Shown here: in pieces, positions 11,701 through 23,700 of the stretch | How positions within the stretch are numbered: the first letter of the stretch is position 1 | Layout of the letters: each line of letters begins with the position of its first letter | Source: Atherinomorus stipes | Taxonomy: Eukaryota; Chordata; Actinopteri; Atheriniformes; Atherinidae | Assembly: GCA_023101725.1 (NCBI GenBank) | Contig: JALJCO010003418.1 | Span: forward strand, 199,964-263,963 | Length of the DNA: 64,000 nt | Direction: 5' to 3' | The notes under the pieces: generated by a model | Told to the model about the DNA's origin: nothing | The model's database searches: none | The model's input: the letters and a program-made list of their open reading frames with translations, nothing else | Program-made: the position numbers and the translations under genes

Positions 11701-14700
11701 AAGACTTTCCAATAGAGTCAATGTTTGCAGATTTGATATTTGCCATATGAATTACGCTATCCCACTCTGAAAATAACAGATGCAAATGGTTCTTGGGTAA
11801 ATTTCGCAGCCTCTCATGAAGTCCCTCCCGTTTATGGAGGCACATGTAACTCGGCAGCCCACAGATTTCTGCCACAAACACACACTTGTTTCTCTCGAGG
11901 CACAGAAAACAAATAGCATTACATAGAGGCCATCGTCCCACCGTGGCTGCAGAGAGAAACCGAATGTCGTTAGTAGAGGGGGGAGAATCACAGCTGAGCG
12001 ACAAAGCATCATCAATATGTGTTCATAGACATGGATACTGTCTACAATGGGCTTCACCATGCTGACAGGGGGAGAGATGGCGGGAGGGGGGAAAATGACT
12101 ACTCGGGAACAGTCACATAATGAAAAATAAGCCAAAGAAAAGCGAAGCACCAGGACAACAAATGTAACAATAATTTCTCAATATAATTATTTTGTTTTTG
12201 AAACGGAAGAGCAATATTTAGCGATGGCATGCATGGCAGAGTTTGCACATGGAACACGACTTTAAAGGGGAATACATTCAAAGTACTTCACTGGGCACCT
12301 CATAGTAACAGAAGGGGGTCCTCGACCCCTCCGTGTGCCCACTTCTGCAAAATGTTTGTTCCTTAGGATAAAAACAAGTAGCTAAGCTGCTTTGACTGGA
12401 CGTTTGCTGGACATGGAAGTGAGATCTGCCCTACGGTCCAATCTTTCGGGTGCAAATGTATGCTTGAAGCAGATTGGTGCTCTGAACAGATGCTTTCTGC
12501 AGGTTGTGTCCACCAGGGATAAGCTTTTCAGGGAAAGACTGGTCAGGCTCTCGCTGCTGCTCTGTGGCTTTTCAAAACTGCCACAGAATCTGGGGTTTGT
12601 TTTTTAAGCTCATCCTCCACAAACCAATAAACTGACAATTTAAAACATGCTAAGAATTCACCACTAACAACTACACGCAAAACCCTCTGAGAGAAGTTGA
12701 ATGGTGTGAAGTGGACACACAGCTTTACCTTCATATTTTGGGGTGTTGGAAACTGACCAGGAGGAAAATGGCCATGTTGGAGACACTGTCGGTCCTGAAA
12801 GCGCTAGTTTAGTTCAGCTTCGGTTTCATCAGAGTTTATCTTTGGAGCAGAGGTGGCGCTAGACTTTTTCGTTGTCCGTCATTTTGACTGACAGGGTCAT
12901 AAAAATCCAGTCATAATCTATTTCTTACCCGTCACTTTAATAAAAATATATACATATAATAATGACATATTTGGTAGCATTTTTCCATTAAATGCTTGGT
13001 TGCTCAGTTGGTGCCGAAGACTGATTACTTTTTTGTCCCTCATCTTCCACTGCATCAGTCCTCCTTTTTTCACCTCTTTTGTCAACACTATCTTCATTAT
13101 CGGGCTTTTTGAAGAAGCTTTGGACACTCAGCTGCTGTGACATTTTTCCGAGTGAACCCAACAGGCCATGCATCAAGAGAGACAATATGCTAACTCGCCA
13201 TCTAGTGGTCAGGAGTGTGAATTGCAATCTGTCAAAATGACTGATGGCCTTCAGATTTTTCTGTCACCGTTTAAAAAAAACGGTCAATGACGGAAAATAT
13301 TCGGTTAACGCGACCCCTGCTTTGGAGAGATAAATTCCAAAGATAGTGGCACAGAGTTCACAACACTACGGAAGCCGCGGCAGACGAGATCGCGCGTTCT
13401 TTCTTTAAAATCAATAGCCAGTCCGTTTTGTGTTTGTCTGCAGCTCGGTCGCTCTTTGCACAATGTAAACAGCAAATTTCTTCTTCTATGTTTGCGTTAT
13501 CGGCGCAGAAGGCGCTGAACGCTGCAGCTTCCGTAATGTCATGAACTTGCATGGACGCATCGGGGGAAGTACGATGTTCTACTGTTTAAGCTCTAATCTA
13601 CCCACTCAGGACACTTGGATCACGTTGGACGAGCAGTTTGGAGGAATATTGACACGTTTTTGTGGACGTTTATGGACCTTTTTGGCTCGGACCCCGGTGA
13701 ACTCCATTATATGAAAGTTGGTGGATAATGCCCCCCCCCCCCCCCGGATCTCTGGCTGCATTTGAGATATTAAAAAGTGCTCCAGAGTCTTGCTCAGCAT
13801 GAGGATGAGGAGAAGATGAAGATGAAGGACCATCATTCTGTGGGTGTACTGTTCCTTTAAGCATAAGCTTAGTTGAGGATGTGTTTGGTCCACTGAACAC
13901 ACGTTCAGGCTACATCTACACCGTCAGGTCTTAATGCCCAGATCGGATTTGATGCCTAAATCCGATGTTTTAAATGTGAGGTTACGTGTATTTTGTAATG
14001 AGACCCATATCGGATTTCCCGCGATTACACCATCCTGTCATTCGAAACATCCCGCATGCGTACCTGTGTTTACAAAACTGTAGGCTAGCCGTATCAAGCG
14101 CTTGCATACAAACAGAAGAGGATATCAGACAGATACAATGATGGGAAATAGTTAGATTACTGATCTACAATGTAAAAAAAGCAGTTCTGTGGGCTTCAAT
14201 CGTTCCTGCTGCTTTTTAAATTATGACGAGCGCGAGCGCGCTGGTGATTTCTTTAATTGTGTGTACTGATTAATTTCCAAACTGAAGTTTTAGCTTCTAA
14301 AATCAGATTTTTAAACAGTTCTGATGGAGCCTGTTAATCTATTTGATGCAGCTTCATTCTGGACCAATATTTCACTGAACCTGGACGACCCGCGGCATGG
14401 AGATAAAAGAGTTTTGTGTGATGTGCATAATGCGTAAAGGCGCTTCCCTGTACAGCATGAAGGAGGATGGACATCATTTACATGTTTTGTCTGGAATTAG
14501 TCAGTGACTTCAGGAATTAGTCAGTGACTTCAGGAGTTAGTCGGTGACTTCAGGAATTAGTTGGTGACTTCAGAAATTAGTCAGTGACTTCAGGAGTTAG
14601 TCGGTGACTTCAGAAAAAAATCTGAATGCCGGGGGAGGGGGGAGGCTTTTTAAGAATCGTAGGAATGGTGGGATGTTTTAAAAAATTTTTTTAAATACCA

Positions 14701-17700
14701 TCATTCCGACAATAGAATGAAAAATGGTTGAAATGATGACATGTTTGCCATTTGGACGACTGGGGACCCATGTTGGAGTGGAGGAATGTGGGAATGGTGA
14801 TGGCCTCCCACACCTTTCCTCCTCTTTCTCTGTCGGGCCTCCATTCTCACATTTAACTGCTGCTCACATCTGAATAATGCGCCAAAAAATAAGCCAAACT
14901 GTGGCAGATTAAATGACGTGTGGAACGCATGTGTAAGAAGATCCGATCTGCCTGCTTACACTGCAGTCGCATTGTCACGTATCTGATTCATATCCGATTT
15001 ATTTCCACATACGAATGAGGCCCGTATCCGATCTCAACAGATCCGAATGCATGCGTCTTTTTCCTGTTCACATTGTCAAAAAGCAGATCGGATTTAAATC
15101 ACATAGGAGCGAAATATCGGGATTGGGTCACATTTCACTGAGAGTGTAAATGAGGCCTCAGACTGAAGTCTGGTCGGCCATGTTGTTTTCAGTATGGCGG
15201 TTCTCCCAGCTCACACGTCGCTCAGAGGAGGCGGCAGTGTGGACAGAAAAAGGGAAGAAATACTTGCTCTTGGGTGGGTAGCAAACCAGCAAAGATATCA
15301 GTACACACCTCATTAAATGCTGAAGTCATTTTTCAGCTCATTAGCTCATAAAATCTACTTTAAGATACTTTGATACTCGGGGTGCGTTTGCTCCAGCCCC
15401 TCTGATGTGAAGCTTAGTTTGTTTGGGAAGGTATGTAGCCAAAGAAGTGAACTTTGGTCTGCCCAAAAAACGTTGATTTTAGTTCGCCTCAACTGAATCA
15501 AATGTAGAAAGTGGACTTCAGCAGATGGTATTAAGGGTAGAAGGTAGGGAATTGTGGGTAAACACGACCAAAACATATGCTCATAGCCAGGAGAAATGGC
15601 TGGTGGTCAGACATGGAGTGAGAACGAAGTAAGACTTCTGGCAGGAAGAACCCGAGGCCTTCAGGATGTGGTGCGACTCCATATTTTGCTGGCGTGTGGT
15701 GGGAAAGAAGCTGCCTGCGATAGTTTCTTTGTTGGTGTCTGGTCTGCTCCTTCAGTAACGGTCGGTGAGGAAGGGATCAGCCTTGTGTGGTGGCCGTGCG
15801 ATTGCGCCCTTTCATCCTCTCTGCTTCAGTCTTCAGCCGAGTTCATCGCATGCCTGATGCACAGTGCAGCCTCATCAGGTGCCTTTTAGACAGAGAGGGC
15901 CAAGAATACCTGGAGTAGCTGGCCAACATGATGCCGGGTGTTGGAGTCAGAAAGTGAATTGGAGGAAGTCTTTAATTAAAGGTACAGTGTGTAAAAAAAT
16001 GGCAGAAACATGTATATATATCCCAAACTGTATTTCTAGCACATACATGGAGGCTGCCATATTTGTGCCACTGTTTTTCCTACGGTGTCCCTAAATGTGA
16101 ATGTGAATGTGAGTGAAGTGAGAACCCTCTGAACTGTCAAACTGCTGTAGCAGCTTTGTTTAATGGGGGTTAGAGACTGTTTGGGATCAGTAACACCTGC
16201 ACTCGTAGTCCAGTCATAGCTGCAGCTGAGACCCCTGATCCGCTCACACATGAAACATCGCTATGTTTGGGAGAATTTTGGCCACTAACGGCCACCGTAC
16301 ATTACCAACAGTGCAAGAATATGAAGTCATTTGAAAGTAAACATCTTTTACTTTCTTTACTTAAAGATCAACGCAGCAGGTTTACTGCTGCCGGCTCGGC
16401 TGCTGCAGCATTTTAACGCCATAAAAAACACTGGTACCTTCGTGCTTTGTCTTTGGATGCGCCGATCGGCATTCCAGGATGGGATTTAATTTTCCTGCTG
16501 ACCCTGATCGGCAAGTGAAATGGGATGCTGCCATAAACGTGACAAGTGTAACTGGAAAGCGTGGGAGATCTGGTGGCAGCAGCCGGTAGCAGCTCTGTTG
16601 TCGGTGGGGAGTTTCCTGCTGATTCTGTTTTTGCTGAGCTGCTCTAAGTTTGATCATATTTATCTACAGAAAAATAATGACGATGCAGCTAAAATGCAGC
16701 AAACTGCAGTTGTTTTAACGTTTTTGTGACCAGACGCTTCACGTTTGTCGGTTGTTCAGAGACAAACAGACGTTTGACGGCGGATTATTCTGTCTTCCTT
16801 CAGGTAAACATGAGACACCCCGTTGTCCCCAGCTTATGTCCCGTCCAGCTTCGTGTTTGTCTGCGATCCAGATAAAAGGCAAAAGGAAGATCTGGAAACG
16901 TTTGCAAGAAGACAACAAGCTAACGGGAGTTTTCAGTTCTCAGTGTGAATAAAACTTACAGACATTTATTTTCCTTTGTGGTGTCAATAAACTAAACCGT
17001 CATGAAACAGCAGTTTTCTCTCAGTTATTGTAACGTTGACTCATAAATATAACGTGGAGACGTCCATAATGTTTACATGGTGTTAACGTTATCTGGCTCT
17101 GCTTTCATCTCTGACATGAAGTTCTATCATTCTACGTAGTTCCATCATTCTATGTGTTCCATATTTACGTGTTCTTATTCTCGAGTTCCATCATTCTACG
17201 TAGTTCTATCATTCTACGTAGTTCTATCATTCTACGTAGTTCTATCATTCTACGTAGTTCCATCATTCTACGTAGTTCTATCATTCTACGTAGTTCCATC
17301 ATTCTACGTAGTTCTATCATTCTACGTAGTTCTATCATTCTACGTAGTTCTATCATTCTACGTAGTTCCATCATTCTACGTAGTTCCATCATTCTACGTA
17401 GTTCTATCATTCTACGTAGTTCCATCATTCTACGTAGTTCTATCATTAGTACCAAAATACTACATCAGCAAGCAAAATGGTGCTTGGAACAGTGAGTATG
17501 GAGAAGACAGAGGGCCTCAATAAAGTCTGTGTTGTGGTCACCTCTGCAAAGGAGTGCATCACATGATTAAAGATGAACTACAGGGACAAAAAAACTTCTC
17601 TCTGCAGAACTGAGGAACCTGCTATCTAAATAGCAGTTATACAGGAAACATCAGTGGACATGTACATAGAGGGCTGAGTTTTGACAAAATACTATATACT

Positions 17701-20700
17701 GTAGTAACTGTCCAAACAAAGAATAAACATTTAAATATTGGTGATGTTTACTTAGAATACGGTGATATTAAACCATGCAAAGTCATAGGTTTTGCGCCAC
17801 ATTTAACGTAAAATGCCCTACAGACTCATGGATAAAATACTCATAGAAGTGAACCAAGTAACTAATGCATACATGAATACATTTTTAAAAATGGTTTCAG
17901 GGTCAGATAACTGTTGTAAGTTTAATCAATGCGATCTGGTAATCTTGTTATCGGATCAACAAGTTGCATGAGTTTGTGGTCAATTAGCAAACAACTCAAG
18001 CATGACGTTGGTAATACTTCTTTGACCTGATCTATTGGCTAACAGATGGCATATGCATATCAGTCAGAATGCATACTGCAGTTGGGGCTGCAGAACTTAA
18101 AATGCATAGCCACTTTAAAGTAAAAGGAGAAAAGAAAGAACTGAAAAGAACTACATGTGTTGACTGACGGAAGGAACAAATCAAATAAAGACTCAGAAGT
18201 CTTGTATTCCCCTTTAAAGGACGAGGTGATCAAAAAAAGTCCCACCTGCTAACCCCCCCTTTCAGACATGGATCCAACCCTTACCTATTGCGGTGTAGAG
18301 GACCTGGTCACAACAACGCTGCCCAGATAGCTGAGATCAATCAAAAACAAAGCAGGTAAGACTCCAGGAGTCATTAAGAACCACCACACTGCCCCTAATT
18401 CATAATGATGGAGACATTGCAGTACATGAGAAGCGGACAGGCCCTGTGACACACTTTGCCCAACAACCTTTCCTTGGTAGTCAGACCTGGAGGTGACCTG
18501 GTGGCATTTAAAGGTTTGGGAAGATGAGGGTTACAGAAAGGGAAAAGGAAGTTGGGTAGGAAAAATCTGAAAGGTTGGAAGGTAAAGAAAAATTGGTCAT
18601 GCAAGTTACTAAGGCTGAGGATGGGCCGCAGGGCCTGCCAAGATGAACTCTTCTTAAAGCATCCTTCTGCATGATAAAGGCACTGTCAAAGGCTTACTAG
18701 ACATAACAATGGGTGTTTTGTCTGCGCAATCAATTGGATGAATATTATGGGATTCCTCCTGTTGAGTGAAAGCAGGATAACGCATGAAACGGATGGAAAA
18801 ACGGGGATCCTTAGTGGTGTCTGCAAATTCCCAGGCTTTTAGGGGCTTGTATCAAACAGCTTACACACTGTATGTAATGGCAAAAAGGCGTATTCATCGG
18901 GATGGACTATAGCCCTTAAAGGTCTGAAATGAAATCTGTGAAAACAACAGCATTTTTTTGCCAATTCAACAAAAAAATTTCTTAAGGCGAATTTGTTCTT
19001 TTGGTGTTTTCATTGAAAAAATGCTTTGCATTTTTCCATGTGATCAACTTGGAACAATGCTTCACAGATTCAGTTAGTAGATACCTCCAACATGATGTCT
19101 GACATGAAAAGCAGCAATGACTACACTGATACTACACTTAAACGGGAACTAGAATGGATTATTGTAGCAAAATGGGTTCCTTTCAACCATTTAGTTTTCA
19201 TTTTCATTTTTTATAAAAACAAACTAAACTATGCGACTTATTTGCAGCAGAGATGGTTTTAAAAACTGATGGATATTTGACAGCACTTTCATAACCAAAA
19301 TGTTACAGCAACTTCACACATCAAAGCATTATGGGTTGGGCAGATGACAAAAATGGCATCCCTCTCTGCATGCCTAACAGACCTACCCTGAAGCTGACAA
19401 CTGGGGTGGAGAGGGCTCAGATGGAAGGATCTCCTCCTCAGTCCTCCTCTGAGATGGTATCTGCCCAAATAAGTTGCTGCTTTCCATGGGAGGAGATGGG
19501 GACTGGGAAGCTGGGTAGCTGGTTGCAGAGGTGGCAAAAGCCATGTGGGAATGGTAGCTGGGGCTTGCTCTCCTGCTACCCTGGCCTAGAGCAGGTGAAG
19601 AGGAGGGGGATGATCTCCGTGAAAAGCTGGCTGTGGAGGGAGGGAGGAGGGTAATCTCAGACATCTCTGGGGGTATAGGAGGTTGAACAATGCTTGGACG
19701 TGGCCTGGGGCGTACTACAATCTCTGGGGAGCCCTCATGAGAGCCAAGCGGGCTTTGGGTGAGGGGTGAAAGTCGAGATGGTTGGAGGACCACTTGATGC
19801 ATGCCAGATTCCATCCTACGAGTCTGCCTGGGACTAAAACGAGGGGTAGTTTCAAACCATCGTGTATCCAGGCTACTGAATGTGCTAGGGACTATATGCG
19901 CCAATGGATCGGTGTAAGGCAAAAGCGGCACACCTGTGCCGTGGCCTGTGTGTCTTAGCTGCCCTAAATGTGCCTCTTGCATAGCTAAATGCCTGGCTGG
20001 TGAGCCATGAGGCTTGGCCTTGCTGGGTGACTTGCTTGAGTGGCTCTTTGGAGCCTCCAATGGCAGGACAGCTGGGTAGGTGGGCATGGGAAGAGTGGAA
20101 GGCTGGAAAGCACTAAGGGGAAGAACATGAGGTGGAGGGGGATAGGGAGGGTCGTGGCGGAGATGCAAGGGGTGGTGTGGGGGAAAAATGAACTGAGGTC
20201 CCTCCAGACTTGAAAAGCTGAAATCCAGTCCCTGCCAAATCTCTGGTGAGCGAGAGGAAGGGGTGAGCGTCAGAGGAAGCGGGAAACTGGAGACAGCATA
20301 TTGTGGAAAATCACCCTCTCCCATTTCTTCTGGAATCATGGGGTGCGCAAAAGGTCCCTCGGCAAGGTATGGCGGGGACGACATGACAGAGCTGAGCGGG
20401 CTGGTATCAGGCAGGTAGAAAGGAGGTGGGGGATCATGATCTCCAGGGGGCCCTAAATAGCCATAGAAAGCCCTGTGGTGGAGAGAGCCTCGGATCTGCC
20501 CTGAGGCCTGGAGCCGACTGCTCTCCATGATGGTCATACCTTCAAAGGGCCTGTGAAAACGAGGGCTGTAGGCTGGAGGTTGAAGATAGGATTCCTGACT
20601 GGAGATAGGGGAAATCTGGTAAGGCCGAAGAGGGGCCATAACTGGCGGAAGAGGCCTGGGATCATCATTCTCTTCATCTGATTGCCGGAATTCTGGATAA

Positions 20701-23700
20701 AGGTCGGATTCTTCCACAAAAGGGAATCCCTCAATCCGCCGAGGCTTGACAGACATTTCTGCATCAGTGGGATCTAAGACAAATCTTCCGTCTGGGCCTC
20801 GGCTGATGAGTTCAATTGGTGTTGTTGCTTCCGCTTCATGCTTGGACATGTACTTCTTGCTTGTTATTGCTCTTTTGGTCTTCTTGTATAAAGATAATTC
20901 CTCCTTCTTCCCTGGACTTGGGGGTGGCTTCCTCCCACGCTGGTCGTGACTGTCTTCAGATGATTCTGATGGGGATGCCTTTGAACGGATGCTCTCTGGG
21001 CTCAACTTTCCTGAAGATGATCTATATAAACGAACACAGAACAATAAATATTATAGAATTTAAAGAGCCAGTTTTGTGCTCAGCAATGTTACACTCAAGG
21101 TGCTGAAAACAACCAAACACAAAAGAGATTAACCCCATTAAAGACGACTGTAGCTGAGTTTGTATTTAAGATTGCAAATTACAGTAGGCTTCAAAAACAA
21201 CTAACTCATAATGAGCCATGAGCAAATAAAAATATCCTGCAAAAAAATCCTGCATGGTCATATTCACTGTACAACTGCAACTAAACAAATTAATTACTCA
21301 TTAATTACTAACCCCCCAAATTTCATTGTGGCTGTAGTCCAGAGTGCAGGTTTTGAGTACAGTACGTGCTTCACTGCTATGCCAGCAACATGGAAACTTG
21401 ACACATTGCTAAGTAGAAAAATGAAAATTAATGGAGTGTAGATGCAGAGGTTTGGTGACAACAGAAAGCCATTTCTCACAGAGTCAGGGTAGTGCACAAA
21501 AGGAAAGGATATCACATTTGATGACACACTGCAATAAATCATGCACAACTCTATTGAAAAGACTTGGGGAAAACTGACAATATCAAACTGGTTCATAAAG
21601 TTGCACATAAAGCTTCAAAATACCCATCTTGACTGCTCTGACGTGGGGTAATTTTGCTTTAACTTGCTTTAACTGTGCCTGAGTGACACAGTTCTATATT
21701 ATAATAGAAATACACGAAAACCACAATACAGTTGTGCTCATTTGTTTCCAGTGGGTACAGAAAGTATTCACACCCCTTTAAATTTTTCACCCTTGCAGCC
21801 ATAAAAGTTCATGTTATTTCTCATTAATGTCACTCAGCACCCATCTGGACAGAAACAAACAGAAATGTAGACATTTTTGCAAATTGATTAAAAATAAAAC
21901 CTGAACTATGACGTGGTGATAAGTATTGAGTACTTTGCTCAGTACTGAGTAGAAGTACTTCTGAGCTGGTACAGCCATGAGTCTTCTTGGGAATGATGCA
22001 ACAATGTTCCACACCTGGATTTGGGATCTTCTGGTTCTTCTTGCAGATCCTCTCCAGTTCTGGCAGGTTGGATGGTGAACGGTGGTGTTCAGCCATTTTC
22101 AGGTCTCTCAGAGATGCTCAGTTGGGTTTAAGTCAGGGTTCTGGCTGGGCCGGTCCAGAATGGTCCAGAGTGGTTCTGATCCACTCCTTTGTTATTTCAG
22201 CTGTGTGTGAGGGTCATTGTCTTGTTGGAAGGTGAACCTTCGGCCCAGTCTGAGCTCCTGAACTCTGGAAGAGCTTTTCTTCCAGGATCTCTGTACTTGG
22301 CCGCATTCATCTTTCCTTCAACTGCAACCAGTCGTCCTGTCCCTGCAGCTGAAAAACACCCCCATACCATGATGCTGCCACCACCGTGCTTCACTGTTGG
22401 GATGGTATTGGGCAGGTGATGAGCAGTGCCTGGTTTTCTCCACACATACCGCTTAGAATGAACTCCAGAAAGTTCAATCTTGGTCTCATCAGACCAGAGA
22501 ATCTTATTTCTCTCAGTCTGGGAGTCCTTCATGTGTTTTTGGCAAACTCTATGCGGGCTTTCATATGTCTGCACTGAGGAGAGGCTTCCATCGGGCCGCT
22601 CTGCCATAAAGCCCCGACTGGTGGAGGCTGCAGTGATACTGACTTTGTGGAACTTTCTCCATCTCCCTACTGCATCTCTGGAGCTCAGCCACAGTGATCT
22701 TTGGCTTCTTCTTTACTCTCTCACCAAGGCTCTTCTCCCACCATTGCTCAGTTTGGCTGGACGGCCGGGTCTAGGAAGAGTTCTGGTCGTCCCAAACTTC
22801 TTCCATTAAGGACTATGGAGGCCACCGTGCTCTTAGGAACCTTTAGTGCTGCAGAAACTCTTTTGTAACCTTGTCCAGATCTGTGTCTCGCCACAATTCT
22901 GTCTCTGAGCTCCTTGGACAGTTCCTTCCACCTCATGATTCTCATTGGCTCCGACATGCACTGTGAGCTGGAAGCTCTTATATAGACAGGTGTGTGTCTT
23001 TCCTAATCACGTCCAATCAGTTTCATTAAACACAGCTGGACTCCAATGAAGGAGTAGAACCATCTCAAAGAGGATCAGAAGAAATGGACAGAATATGAGT
23101 TAAATATGAGTCACTGCCAAATAAATTGCCCAAAATTTCTACATTTCTGTTTTTTCTGTCAAGATAGGATGCTGAATGACATTAATGAGAAATAAAATAA
23201 ACTTTTTTAATTTTAGCAAATGGCTGCAATAAAACAAAGAGTAAAAAGTTTAAAGGGGTCTGAATACTTTCCGTACCCGCTGTATATACCCTGGCTGATT
23301 TTTCTTTTCTTTTTTTTTTTTGTCATTTTTCAAAGAATATGAATAATAACAAAAAAAACCTTTCCTTTACTCATGGTTATTGGTTGGGTGAAGCCATTTA
23401 TTATGAGTGAAGGAAAAGGTTTTGTATTATTTTTCATGTTCTCTGAAAAATGGCCAAAAAAGAAAAATCTGCGTATGTAAAGTATGTAGTTAGTCCCTAT
23501 TGCTGTTCACCTCCTTAATGGTAAGAGCCACTGAGGTGACTCTGCTGGTCTTTTTCACCCATAGTTACCATTTATTTAATTTATTTACTGTATGTTTGTA
23601 TTATGACAATCTGTCTTTTGGCATGAGCCATTGGGTTTTAATCAAAATGTTGTTTAATGTGATTTATCTTTCATTGTGCACATACAAGCTGTGTCTCATT

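Noticed and set aside
21022..21044. Methionine start for a 553-residue single-exon protein
   Set aside because: The residues before [10 protein letters not shown] lie upstream of a clear 3' splice acceptor, so they are intron.
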